In this document: in pieces, positions 44,156-58,122 of the stretch
Layout: every line of letters starts with the position of its first letter
How positions within the stretch are numbered: position 1 is the stretch's first letter
Origin: Paracamarosporium sp. OC-R06-R3
Lineage: Eukaryota > Ascomycota > Dothideomycetes > Pleosporales > Didymosphaeriaceae
Assembly: GCA_019828545.1 (NCBI GenBank)
Contig: JACVRA010000174.1
Span: forward strand, 124,001-188,000
Length of the DNA: 64,000 nt
Direction of reading: 5' to 3'
Program-made: the position numbers and the translations under genes
The notes under the pieces: model-generated
The model's input: only the letters and a program-made list of their open reading frames with translations
Told to the model about the DNA's origin: nothing
Databases searched by the model: none

Positions 44156-45351
44156 ATGAACACGCAAAGACTCGCTCAATCCTCCACCACCCGCGCTCAG
44201 ACCCAATTCCCCGGCATCCCTGTTGACGAGCGTCTCCAAGACGGAACCCCCCACCTAGAAAGTTTCCCGCAACCCGCATTCCCAGCTCAAGAAGCTCTCC
44301 ACCAACGTCTGCAGCAGCACCCCTACCAGACGAGTGATCGCCGTCAGCAGCAGCCCGCTCGTGATCTGCTTCCTACGAGTGCAAACGACATGGGTTCCTC
44401 TACGCCGGTTCCCAAGCACCTGAACTTCATTACGGGCAACAAGAACAAGCTCGCTGAGGTACGTTCGTCCAATACAATGCCTCTTCATGTTGTACCAGCT
44501 TACGGCTTGCGCCAAAATTTTTTGGCGCAGCTGAAAGAGCGAGAACATGGGTGGATATGCGAGATTTGAGGTTCTGCTACACCCCGATTTGTGCTCGGGA
44601 GCACCGCGTATGACACCGTGTGGGCAAGGGTATCTGAACGGAGAATGTACGTTTAGGGATAATGCTAATTGTATGGTATGCAGGTACAAGCCATTCTCGA
44701 GGGAGTAATCGAACTCAGGAACCAGAACGTGGATCTTGTTGAGATCCAAGGCACAGTTGAGGAAGTTACAACAGACAAATGCCGCCGAGCAGCAGAAGCA
44801 GTACGTAGATCATCCCTTTCAATTCATCCTATCCTATCGCTAACCAAATTGCTGCAGATCAATGGCCCCGTGCTCGTGGAAGACACATGCCTCTGCTTCA
44901 AAGCAATGAATGACCTTCCAGGACCATACATGTAAGCCTCACTTTTCTAGAACTATGAGCAGCCCAGTGACCTTATTTGTCAGAAAATGGTTCATGCTCG
45001 CTCTGGGCCCAACAAAACTGCACCACATGCTGGACGGCTTCGAAGACAAGTCTGCACAAGCTGTGTGCACATTCGCCTACTGCGAGGGCCCCGGACACGA
45101 ACCGGTGCTTTTCCAAGGCAGGACGGACGGGAAGCTGGTTGCCAGCAGGGGACCTACGGTTTTCGGTAAGTGACTAATCTATTGAAACTGTACGGAGTGC
45201 TAACGATAAGGAAACAGGCTGGGATTCTTGCTTCGAATACGAAGGCACGACGTATGCGGAGATGGAGAAAAGTGAGAAGAACAAGATCTCTCACCGAGGG
45301 AAGGCGCTGGACAAGCTGAAGGAGTGGCTGGCGAACAAGGTCGACGCATAG
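44156..45351 (+). CDS. HAM1: Inosine triphosphate pyrophosphatase Ham1
   Basis: Ham1/ITPA hydrolyses ITP, dITP and XTP to monophosphates and keeps deaminated purines out of nucleic acids. Exons 44156-44458, 44684-44800, 44858-44931, 44984-45165 and 45218-45351 give 269 residues from the first ATG, or 191 from the in-frame ATG at 44390, which is the standard family length. Signatures: [12 protein letters not shown] (substrate/metal site), [20 protein letters not shown], and [13 protein letters not shown] near the end. The 78-residue N-terminal extension is Gln/Pro-rich ([17 protein letters not shown]) and could be a second-isoform targeting sequence or a 5' UTR. The first intron (225 bases) is much longer than the others. 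The gene is convergent with FAP7, with only 152 bases between stops. Confidence 0.92.
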
Positions 45352-45503
45352 AGCGTACCTTATCATCGTCCGCCCCCCCTAAAATCCCGACACTTTCGTA
45401 GCTCGGACTTTTTGTATACCCGGTTCAATCAAAGAAACCAGAGGCAACTCACCAATTCAATCACCCTCGACTCGGACCGTCTCACAGCCCAATGCTGCTT
45501 TCT

Positions 45504-46119
45504 TCACTCCTCCTTCCCCTCATGATCCTTTTTCCACTGCTCAACCCACTGCTCCACCCTCTCGATGTTCCCCTCAACATCCTCATTCTTGTCGCTTCTC
45601 AACTCCACTACAATCTCCTCTTTGTAGCTCTCCCTTGCCTCATCCAGCAGCACCTGCATGATCTCACTATCCATGTTCTCCTCCAGCTTCTTATCCTTGT
45701 ACCCTCGCCCAGTCAATCGGTCGTATAAGACAGTCGAATCGCACCGCAGCACGATAACAAGGTCGATCCAGCGCTCAGGGAAGAGCTCGCACGCGTGCCA
45801 GTCAAGGATATATCCGCCGGTCTCAGAGAGATTAGTCGCTTCAAGGTAATCCAGGAGCTGGTGCGCGTCTTTGTTAGCTACACTGAAAACAAGGTATACA
45901 AAGCAATGGAAGAACAGGAACCAGCACGCATACCTTATCCTCATCCACCACCCAGCTTCCCAGCTCCTCATCCTTCCCCTCATGAAACCCCTCATCCTTA
46001 ACAATCTGATTCACAGAGACATGCTTGAACCCCAGACTCTGCGCCAGCTGCTCCGCATGCGTCGTCTTCCCCACGCCAGGCGTGCCAGTAATCACGATAT
46101 TAGGATTCTGTCTCGCCAT
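45504..46119 (-). CDS. FAP7: Fap7/AK6 adenylate kinase-like ribosome assembly ATPase
   Basis: Fap7 (human AK6/hCINAP) is a nuclear P-loop NMP kinase-like ATPase needed for 20S-to-18S rRNA cleavage through its partner uS11. Exons 46119-45934 and 45857-45504 (76-base intron) encode 179 residues, the family norm. Seen directly: the Walker A PNIVITGTPGVGKTTHAEQL, the segment YILDWHACELFPERWIDLVI (family 'DYHGCDLFPERW'), RCDSTVLYDRLTGRGY and an acidic C-terminus with KVNEN-like ENMDSEIMQ and EVVVEL-like EIVVELRS blocks. The start is the only ATG before the P-loop. Its overlap-prone 3' end faces HAM1. Confidence 0.94.
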
Positions 46120-47607
46120 TGCCAATTCGCTTCTTGCCTTCGTTCGTTCGCTCGCTCGTTCGAAATCGATAAATCCCAGTCACACAGGTGTGTGAATCCC
46201 AAAGCAAACAAGTCCAATCCTCGTAATAGTATCGTACCGCAAGAAACGCGTTTACACGACGCAACGAGCATCCCAAAAATTTCCCTGCAGCCCGAGAATC
46301 CGCCGCCGAGACAGGCACTGCGCTCGTGCCCCACCATGCGAGTCCAACCCCGCACTAAGCCCGTTTCGCACGCCCTCCATCTCCCTTGCAACGCAGCGCA
46401 GGCGCGGAAGGCAACATCCTGGGGCCTCAGATCCGAGACGTGGTATACCCTGCTTGCATTGCATGGACTCATGCGGTGCCTACGTCGTATATGTGCTGCC
46501 CTGCCCCCCGCTTAGTATCAGCAAGCACGTATGCGGCCTTTTTATAAGACGGATACAGCCACCCACTTCATGCCGCGGTATACAGTACGAAAGCCTTGCC
46601 AAACGCATCGCCCCAGCTGTACTCCAATTCCCCGCAAGCGGTGCATGTATAAGACATGCCCTGTCCCACACCTCAAGACATCTCAGATCCAGACTCAGAC
46701 GCACAACGACACACACCTCCACCTCACAAACGCACAGCGCCCTGAAAACAAATAAATCAACGCACAGATATCGTATTAGTGTTAGGGGTAGCTACTACAT
46801 AGAGTATAGTATAACATAGCAGTCGTAAAGCAATGAATTCAGCACGGCAAATCAAATGAATCAAGTCTAAAACTGAACGAACCAGCACGCAAGCAAGCAA
46901 ACCGACAAACTCACCCACCCACCCATCCACCCCTCCATCCCTCCACCCATGCCAAACCCAACTTTTACACCCGCCTGAAAAGAAAAAGGGACGAAAAAAC
47001 TAATCAGTACCATCCATGTAAGAGTCAGCGCAAGAAGAAGAAAAAAAAAGCATCCACGTTCCCAACGCCAGAAAACCCAATACATTTCTTTCGTTCGTTC
47101 GATCGATCGTAGGTTCGAGACACAAACAAAGCTAGCATATTCTATGCCTACCAAGTTCCCTTCTTTCCCAGCCTCGACCCGAAGAGATAGAGAAAGAGAA
47201 AGAGAAATGTAGCGTGCGAACAAGACCCAGACAGACAGACAGACAGGCAGGCAGACAGGATGCACAGTGGAGCTTCTCCGCCTGGATAGCCAGCTAGCCA
47301 ACTACCCAAGCTAGCTGCCACCGGAGCGAGTGTCTCATGAGTGAATGAGATGTATTAGGTAGGCCGGGGTGAGCAAGCGGACGGTGCCATGAGCAAAGCA
47401 GTCAAGGAGGATTGGGATGGGAGAAGAACGTTGTGACCATGTGATGATGATGAAGAGGGCGGAAAAATGTTCCAAGCGCCACGAAGCCAAAGAGCTTTAC
47501 CTTATGCCCACCGTGAAGCCACCAAATGTAATATGATGCCGGCATCTGAGTCGAAAGGGGAAACCAGTGTCCGGTATGCGTCGAACGTCGAACCGTGGGT
47601 AGAGCAT
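46120..47607. other. Intergenic region with simple repeats
   Basis: 1.5 kb between FAP7 and the 3' end of NAP1. It contains a C-rich CCCAC/CCATC tract (46910-46945) and a CAGA/CAGG run (47229-47258). Open frames on both strands translate to low-complexity text. No gene is supported. Confidence 0.6.
47229..47258. repeat. CAGA/CAGG tetranucleotide microsatellite
   Basis: Consecutive CAGA units, then CAGG units, are readable directly in the plus strand. It lies downstream of NAP1. Confidence 0.85.
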
Positions 47608-49103
47608 TTAACTCTGCTTGCACTCGGCAGCCTCTTGCTTGGGTTTTGTGCCGTCGTCCTGTGGACATGATTAGCAGCTGAGCCTGGGGTGCAAGATGTA
47701 ACATTAATGACATACCTCTTCATCTGACTCCTCATCCTCATCCCGGTCGCTGATGTCATCCTCATCCTCATCGTCCTCGTCCTCAAACTCGCCCTCGTCG
47801 AAGTCCTCGAGGTTCTCGTACTGAAGAGCCTCACCGGTAAACCAGTCGATGGCACGGGGGATGAGCTTCTCCTTGATGTCCTCACCAAGCTGGTAGTCGA
47901 GCTCAAGACGTTCCTCAATGTCGGAGGAAGCATCATCGTCGTCCTGCGGGGGCTTGGGCGGGTCGAAGAAGTTGAAGAATGACTCCGTCGGGACCGTCTT
48001 CTTGACGACGCGAGTCTGCTTTGTGTCTATAAAATTGTTAGTTCTCGGATCATGCGGTATGTTTGAGGCGACACGTACTCTTGTTGCGCTGCTTCTTGCT
48101 CTCGACCCGGACAGTGAGGTCCTTGCCGGCCTTCCACTCGATCTTGTCACCCTCGGCGTGGTCGTAGATGAAGTCACCGCCGTAGCCGTTCTCCTCCTGG
48201 TAGAAGTAGGTCTTGGTGACGGTCTTGTTAGTGAAGTACTCGTTCTCTTCAAACTCGAAGATGAGGCGGAAGCCCGGGCGGTCGAGATACTCCATGCGGA
48301 TGTCGGTAAGGTGCTTCAGCGCGCCCTCGTCCCGGTCGGTGATCATCTCTGCAAGCGAGATCTGGTTCTTCATGGCGCTGAGCCAGAATTCTGGGATACC
48401 CTTGACATCCTTGCCCTCGTCCTTGTTGACCTCCTCCTCTGGCACGGCATCCTCTTCGTCCTCGTCGTCCTTCTTCTCACCAACCGTGACCTGCTCCTCG
48501 GTAGGCTCGGTGTCGCCGTTGATGATCTTGGCACGAGACTGGTACAGCGGTGTGAACTTGGCAAAGTACTTCTTCTCCAGCTGCAGGACCTCCTCCTGGA
48601 ACTCAGCCTCGAGCTTGGAGTGCTCCTTCTGGATACCCTTCAAGCCGGCAACACGGCGGCGCACGGAGCCAGGAAGGGATTCGATGTAGCCACTTGACCG
48701 ACCGACGAGAGAGCCGAGCTTTGCCTGCATCATGGAAACGAGGGCGGGGTTCGCGGCGAAGAGGCCAGCGGCTTGACGCTCCAAGTCCTCTGTGGGTTGA
48801 AAAATACAAATTAGCGGTCAAGCTCCACACGCCTGCGCGGGGGGATGAGGGGCAGCGCGGAGAAATTAGCAACTCACCCTCCTTGATGCTGGCAACGCCA
48901 GGCTGCTGTGCGCGCGACGAGATCGGGGCGGCATTTGCGGGCGTGTTCTGCGGCGTCCTGGTGGGGGCAGGGTGAGCGGATGGCACGTCGATGCAGAGTG
49001 TGGCGGACATAGTCTGCGGCTCCAAAATCAAGAGCGGGAGTGGGGGGGAGACTTACGGCGCGGCCATGTTGTCGAGCTTCTTGTTGCGGATGGGCTCAGA
49101 CAT
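47608..49103 (-). CDS. NAP1: Nucleosome assembly protein Nap1
   Basis: Nap1 is an H2A-H2B chaperone shuttling between cytoplasm and nucleus; in yeast it also acts with the Clb2 and septin kinases. Exons 49103-49057, 48957-48878, 48789-48079, 48026-47716 and 47658-47608 (introns of 99, 88, 52 and 57 bases) encode 399 residues. The NAP fold covers about 45-345: the long dimerisation helix ([20 protein letters not shown]), [32 protein letters not shown] and [12 protein letters not shown]. An acidic loop and a long Asp/Glu C-terminal tail bind histones. The last small exon ends in Cys-Lys-Gln-Ser, a CaaX-like prenylation box equivalent to CKQQ of human NAP1L1, which supports the final splice. Confidence 0.95.
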
Positions 49104-49897
49104 GTTGGCGGGCTGGTGCAGGCGATGTGTTGAGGGGATGTGTTGAGAAATGCAGTTGCTGTAGGTGAGAATTATGGCCCTTCGAGCGCAGAAAGCAACT
49201 AGTCTTGTCCGCCCCTCTTCAGTCACAACTTAACTCGCTTAGTACTAGTCCGCGAGCCGTGATGTAAACCGAACCGCGAGGTGCGTTGCCAGGACACACG
49301 TTACAACGGCCAACTCGACGGCATCGACAGGGCGCCCGTCGACGCGGCAGCCGCGATAGCACCGTGTCACGCCCGCACGCGCTTTCCAGGGGCTGCCTGT
49401 CGGGGGTGAATGGCACAGCAGCCGCGACGACCAGGTGCCGTCCACTGGCGGCAGAGTCGTCGACCTGGAGGCGCGTTCCCGCCCGACGTGTACCCATTCA
49501 AGCCCTGGAGAGCCTCCGTACCACCGCGTCGACGCACCATTCACTAGAGTCCTGTAACACTTTGTTTGCCATGGCATCGAAAACTCGGTCAAGTCGCCGA
49601 GGTCAACCGGGCGTGGCGAGCGCGTTCAGGAAGCACTGGGTATAATTTCTACTGAGCTGCATTGCCATCCAGCACAACGCCGCCGTGCATCTAATGTCTA
49701 CCCTGGTATCGAACGCCAACCTGCCCCGTGCGCCCGGCAAGCCTTCTAGAACAAAGCGGATCGACCGAAGAAAAAAATTCGCTGCATTATTACCGCCATC
49801 GCCATGGCGCCGGCCTTGGCCAAAAATAGCAGGCACGCCTCCCTGCATGTTGGGACGTCAGCAAACTTTACAATCACTTGTTTGCCAATAGATTTAT
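49104..49897. other. Promoter region of NAP1
   Basis: About 790 bases between the NAP1 start and the end of the sugar carrier gene. It is G+C-rich in 49,260-49,520 with shadow open frames. No gene is supported. Confidence 0.5.
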
Positions 49898-51725
49898 TCA
49901 GTGCCCTTGCAGCCGTTTCAAGCGCCGTGTTGCCAACGCTGCAAACACTGCACACACCGCCCCGATGAAGAGGCACACTCCAATGGCATTCGGTCCGTCC
50001 GTCGAATGGTGCTCTGATGGGTCCGTCTCCTTCGAGAGCTCGGGACTCTTACCCGGCTCCAGCATGGAGAACACGACCCATGAGATCCCTGTGCCGACGA
50101 ACTGGGGAAGCGTTGTATACAGATTCATGATGCCGAGATACTTGCCCGAGCTTTCTCCAGTCGACCCAGAGGCTTCCTCAAGACCATGATTGAGGTGAAG
50201 CTGCACTGGCGACTCAAGCTCAATTGAGTTGCGTCCCAGATGTCCGTACGAGTGCCCAGTCTGAGAAAGGCGGTTGATCTCTACGCCCAGAAATGTGAAT
50301 GGAGCCCAGCAGCTGATAGCCCACGAACTACACCATGTCAGCCCCATCACACTCCCTAAGAGCATCAACTTACATTCCACAAGCAGCAACTATGATAGTC
50401 GCGCTTTTCAATGACTGAACAAACGGTGCCATGACCATAGAACCAGCGAAAATGCAATGTGACACCGTCCAAGTTGTAAGCAGGGATGGCTTGTACTTCT
50501 CGAATTCCGTGACGAAAGATGCAATGCTCGCAGGTGGACGGGGAGTGAAATTCGGGCCTTCCTCGTCCGGACTCTTGACGAAGAAGGGCAGTATCACAGA
50601 CATGACGAACGTAATGATCGAGAAGGCGATCAATGCCATCGAGCCAATACGACCAACCTGGCCAGTCAAATCGCCAGCCGCCTTAGCGTCGGCAGGGGCG
50701 TCGTAGCGCAGGTAGATTTCACCGACCCATGTGGTGCTGTAGAAGAGGAACGGGAACCAACCTAGGTACACAAGTTAACCAGGGTTCGGCTGGATCCACA
50801 TGCTCGTCTTGGACCCTTACCAATCCACGCCCAAAACTGGACATAACAAATAGCTTGGATGCTCCGCGGGAGGTTCAGGGCGGTATGCGCAATCTCGGAG
50901 AGAACGTGAAGCGGACCGAATTCTTCGCCCTCCTCTTTCCCATCGTGGATGAGGACGCGCTCAGTCACAGCCCATGATGTGATGCCCACAGTGATGCAAA
51001 GACATAGCGCTGCTACAGTAGTCAACTGCTTGAACTGCGAGTCTCCAAGCATTGTACCGAAAATCTTCTTCAAATCAACAGCTCCTGCAGCATATCCCAC
51101 AAGCGATCCCACAGCGACCATCCTGCTAGCCCAGCTGCTTCCGTTCTGTTGCTTCGAAATCGGCAGTGTATCCACAATGAGCCCTCTGCAGCTCCCCTGC
51201 ACAGCGTTGATGGCGAAATCGATTCCGTAGATGCTCAGAACGGCGAGCAGGATCGTGGCGCTTTTCGCAGCCTCCTTATCCGGGACGAAATGATGCACCA
51301 CCTCTTTTGTGAATCCCAGCAACAGCAGGAAGAAGCAAACCAAGACTGTGCCGAGCACCATGAACGGCCTCCTCCTTCCCCATCGGCTCTTCGATCTGTC
51401 CGCGACGACACCAACGATGGGCTGCATGATGAGGCCAGATAGCGGTCCGGCGATCCAAACAAGGGAGATCTTGGACTTGGTCAGGCCCAGTTCAAGGAGA
51501 TATGGCGTGCAGTATGTCATTTCGACATTCCAGGTGACCCTGTGGTCGAGTCAGTACGATTGCGGAGGGGGTGTACCAGACAAGGTGCGCATACTGGAGA
51601 CCCACGAGCGACAGCGTCAACAGCGCCATCTTGATCGACTCGGACGAGCCTTTGATGGACGGCGTGCCTGCCCATTGCGCTTGCGCCGACAGCCCTCCTC
51701 CAATACTACCTCCACCGGCAACCAT
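49898..51725 (-). CDS. Sucrose/alpha-glucoside-type MFS transporter (GPH family)
   Basis: A proton-coupled disaccharide carrier of the plasma membrane, related to plant SUTs and fission yeast Sut1. Exons 51725-51595, 51539-50821, 50761-50374 and 50327-49898 (introns of 55, 59 and 46 bases) encode 555 residues with about 12 helices. The loop 2-3 signature VVADRSKSRWGRRRPFMVLG is diagnostic (RxGRRRP), as are EMTYCTPYLLELGL and GPLSGLIMQP at the start. LVNAVQG-like FAINAVQGSCRGLIVDTLP and a large polar loop before the last helices (HLNHGLEEASGSTGESS) also fit the family. The start is the ATG before VAGGGSIGG; a further upstream exon cannot be excluded, since an acceptor-like TTCTAG lies about 50 bases upstream. 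The substrate (sucrose or maltose) cannot be decided from sequence. Confidence 0.88.
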
Positions 51726-53310
51726 GATGTACAAGTATATGTGTCGCGTGCGCAGCGGGATGGGCTCCCTAGAATTAGAAACACGTAGAGAATGAAAGTC
51801 GCATTGGGCGCAGGAAAGGGAAAGGAAAGGACGCAGAGACTGGGACGTGAACGCTGCACAAGGCTGGACAGTAGAGAGCGGACTCGCTAGCGAGGAGGGG
51901 GACTTTATTTTATTCTGGCGGGCGGCGGGATTGTATAGGAGGGCTGTAAGGGGACGTCAGCCAGCCCTCCGCCTGGGGCTTGGCTGCTGTCGCGTCCAGA
52001 CGTTCGTGGAGGGAGCGGAACGACGCCAAAAATAGACAAGCTCAACTCCATGGGCTGCCGCCAATTAGCCGGTTCAGGTTAGTTCATGGTGCGTAGTGTG
52101 GCTTTAAGGTCACTTATTGCACGCGGGTCCAAATCTCCAAATGAGTATCTGTCTTAATCAACGTGCAATGCGTTCTTCCAGCTCGGTTGTTCACAGCAGT
52201 CGAGGCAACTTGGTCCTTTTGGTGTACGTGTACATGTGCCGCTTCCCCACAATTCGCGGTTGCTGAGCCGGCTTGGGACCTGATTCCAGCGGCCCCAACT
52301 CTTGAGATTACAAACTTCCAAGCAATACGTACGCATAGTGCTGCCATTGTAGGATTTCAGTCTTGGCTTGTTACGTACTTTCGATCGTGCATCTCCACAG
52401 AAGCCTTGTAGACACCGTGGTGATTATCAATGATGTGTCACACAGGTACATCCACCATAGTCAGTGTCTCCAAGTTAAGTGCACGGAGGCGGTCAATTTC
52501 ACTCTTTGAGGCTCGTGCGTCTAAGGGGGCAGACTCTTATCAATTTGGACCTAGATCATGCTCTCCACTTGCGAATTGCGCACTGCTAGAGGATGAGATC
52601 GCATACAAAGCATTATAGCACAGCTACCTCTAAGATGTGGACATGCTAGAGACTTGCTGATGCCCACTAATCGTCCTTGGACAATACTCTAGTCTGAATT
52701 TAGACTTATTGCAGGATAATTCCAAGTCAATTGACTTTCGTTATGGTTTCTTGAAGATGAATCTCAACAAGTGATCAAGGAGCTGTATATCATAGGGCAA
52801 CTATAGCAGCAAGCAAAGTCTAGCGTTTTCTCTAGCCTGCTGTTGATAGCCGGGTACTGTGAGCCAAGGTTCCAAATACATAGCTTTATTAAGATGGGTT
52901 GATACCAATTAGCGATTCGAGTAGCGTTTGACTGAATATTCTAACTGTGTATTTAGCCTTCGGTCCCTGTCTTTCCAACCATAATCTGTTGCCATATTTG
53001 TACGTCGCGGTATGATATTGTCACATGTGCCAGAAATGCTAGATAAGACACATCTGAAAAGTCGTGTATATGGTGAACGATACGTGGGTTTGATCATATT
53101 TTCATTGATCAGAGGGAGGAATCTTGATTTGACACTGCCATGGATTTTCCGAAAAGCAATGACACCTGTAACCAGCCCGCACATGCCATGTGAATGAGAT
53201 CGAGCACAAAGCCTCCCTGCTCGTCGTTCTTTCCATTGCCAGGATACGCCACACGACCGCACACATCGTTAATCATCGACCGTCCCCTTCCCCAACGCTA
53301 GTGGAAGAAA
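51726..53310. other. Intergenic region between the sugar carrier and eL33
   Basis: 1.6 kb with no supported gene. The part nearest the carrier is G+C-rich; 52,600-53,150 is A+T-rich with only short open frames. No repeat or element was recognised. Confidence 0.55.
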
Positions 53311-54098
53311 TTATATGGACGAAGGGTAAAGCATGACGCGGACGGAAGCACCCTGAATGCCTGTTAGCCTGAGTAGATTGCAGTAGGGTAGTAGGGACGC
53401 ACGAAGCTCTTCGGTGGGAGGTTGGACCTGAACTTGGCACGGACGACGCCGCTGTTGCCTGTGCTGTATTAGTATTCGCAGTTCATCCGTCGATTATGAT
53501 ATTACGAACCGTGAGGGCGGGTGACCTTGCCCCAGATGACGCGGATCTTGGAGCCCCGGACGGTGCGCTGAGCGCGGTAGACGTAGGCCACGCGCTTACC
53601 GCAGTACCATTGTGCGGAGTCGGTGGTGTCGACACCCTCAAGCTTGAGAAGGGAGGTACCAGGGTTGGTGTTGCGCTTTCCCCTCTGGTAGGAGATGTGC
53701 TTTCCCCTGCACACAAAGTCAGTTATTGTCCGGATTGGCTGATGAATTCCTCCTTTCGAAGACGTCCGTCTGCTGCTGTAATTCCGAATATGCGATGCTT
53801 TATATTTCCCATGCGACCATTTCCCCTCATACGATAGCTTCCCTTCTCTTATGTTTGGAGGCTTCCAGGTACACGTTCGAGTTCGATGTTCGGATACAGA
53901 GCAGACAGGACCGGAGGAGTTCGAAAAGGCGGGAGAAGACTTACTTCACGTAGACTGTATTGAAAACACAGGTTAGCGCATGTATTCAAAAGATATGGAA
54001 GCATCTGTATCGCCGTGGACAGGTGATTGAACCTGGGTCGGCGATCAAATGCGACCGGACTGGGACGTCGACTTACGGCGGTGAGACTGGTCAGACAT
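53311..54098 (-). CDS. RPL33: 60S ribosomal protein eL33 (L35Ae)
   Basis: A structural protein of the large ribosomal subunit. Five exons (54098-54077, 53954-53945, 53706-53510, 53458-53403, 53352-53311) encode 108 residues, the normal size. The second exon is only 10 bases; it is required to produce [20 protein letters not shown], the conserved eL33 start. Then follow [60 protein letters not shown] and [16 protein letters not shown], all family blocks. The two 5' introns are long for this genome (122 and 238 bases), as is common for fungal ribosomal protein genes. The third intron uses a GTTCGT donor and the last uses GTGCGT. Confidence 0.96.
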
Positions 54099-56026
54099 GG
54101 CGAAGGTTTCCTGGCCTCTGGAATATGTGTGGGATGGGTATCGAGACCGAAGTCGTGGTGCTGCCGGTTAGTAGTTGTCTGGGAGTCGACCTTCGCGATT
54201 TGCTTGCGAGCGAAGGTCGAATTGTGCGGTGGACTTAAGCGAGCTCTTGGCGGAAGACGCTAGACCGCATTTGTAGACAACTGATGGAGAGGTTTATCGA
54301 GCGCACTATCCATATGAGCACCAACCCCAACATGAACAAGTATGTTGCAATCCCTTCAATCTGAATAATCGAGTGATCTAAATGTTCTCATTGATGCCTG
54401 CAAAGCTAGATTCTCAAAGGGTGTTCTCGTGACTGCAAGGCCTCTACTTGCATTTCAACCATACGCGACAAATACGGAAGTGCACACACGGTAAAGTGCA
54501 AATTGGAAAAAGATGCGCAGGTGGTTGGTAATACTTGCTGCCGATCAAGGTCTGGATAGTGTGTCACCTAGGATCTGACGCACATTTACAGTAAGAATGT
54601 GTTAAAGCTGCAAGGCTCACCTCAGCTCTAGGGCTCTTGCGAAGTACAAATCCTGTGCTTCGGCCGTTCATTTCCCTTTGTGCACTGCTACAGCATGGTT
54701 GTGCCGCTGCGTTGTTGCTCCGTTGGCGCAGGGCTTAGGTACTATGTTTGCGTAAGCTGTGAGGCTGGCCGTGTCTCCGCATCCCTAGAAGCGCTACCAG
54801 CAGGCAGACTATGAGGGCGGACCCACGAAACATGCTTCCTGTTGAAGGTCGGCTTCTGCTTCGGGCTATCAATACCCCAGCGTAGAGGTCAAAGAGACCG
54901 CGGTTCAATGCCCGCCCCCGCGCTCACACCGCCATGCCGCGGTACTACCGGTACATAAATGCACCGGTACCCCCATACATGCAGAGGGTACCAAGCTCAG
55001 ATGGTGGCGTTAAGGAAGAGTCCCAGCAATGTGGATGAAGACCAATATAAACTGCCCTGACGAGGTGCCGACTTGGTAACAGCTCCTATGTCAAGTCATG
55101 CTATTGAAGATGAAAACTGAGAACGTCGACGGCTTGTTGGGGGCTCTTCTTCGAGAATCGAGACGGCAGCAGTGATTCTATCGGCCCAGACGCGTGCAAT
55201 TTCTCCGTGTCACCATAAGCCAGACGCAACGGGACTTCCGACGCTCGGGTTCCGACTGTCGGAAACGCGCCGATGGTTGGCATGGATGGTCGAAACCAAT
55301 GGCAAGCTTACGTTGCTGCCCTGATAGATCACATACTGCGCACAGGTTCGAGATATGAAAGCGATACGGACCGTGTGCGTCAATCTTATGTAGCCGCCTG
55401 ATCTAGGCGTTTCAATGCGCTCTGTGTTTGCGACGAAGCCGGAGGGGAGGCCGAAGCAGACAAGCTGTCTCGCGGGGCTGCGACGGGCCTGAGACGGGCA
55501 CAAAGGGCTTGGAGGCCCAGCAGAGGGCTCTTCAGAAGACGATCCAGCGTGAAACAGCGACAGGCGGCAGCGGACGAGGTGGACGTTGCCAGCGCATGCA
55601 ATGGGACATGGCGGGGTCGTCCCTAACTCTCGGCGTTAGCAACTTGTTTGGCGCCGGAGATGCTTTGCAAGAGGTGCGTCGGCTTAGTGATGCTTGAAAG
55701 CCAGCGGGTGATTAAATTCTGTCAGGGCCCCTCTTCCCTATCTCTGCCCTTTGTCGTGCCAATCTTCCATTTTCCGTGCGAGAGTCGCCGAAGGACTGCT
55801 GCTCCTAGCGCGTGTACTCGAATAAAATACGTCAATACAACCAGTGATCCACACCTCCCGACCGACCCCACTACTCAGAAAGTTCGCCGATTCCAGCTCT
55901 CTTTACACCGCCATCACTCTCTCTCCAGCTCCTCGTCGCCTGTAGCTCTGCAACCGAGCTGCAGAACCCTCCTGAGACGCCAATTCCAGACCTATCGAGG
56001 CCGCCTACTTCCGGACAGCCAGCACA
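54099..56026. promoter_or_regulatory. Divergent upstream region eL33/G6PD
   Basis: 1.9 kb between divergent starts. A cluster of four GGTAC-containing sites lies at 54941-54992. The last 150 bases before the G6PD ATG are C+T-rich (5' UTR-like). Open frames at 55428-55697 (+) and 55871-56200 (-) are not protein-like. No gene is supported. Confidence 0.5.

Positions 56027-58122
<2,096 letters not shown>

Noticed and set aside
46867..47301. Minus-strand open frame of 144 codons
   Set aside because: It is the translation of microsatellite and C-rich tracts.
54712..54930. tRNA-like words (CCGTTGGCGCAG; CGGTTCAATGCCC)
   Set aside because: The two words are about 180 bases apart and no cloverleaf can be drawn on either strand.
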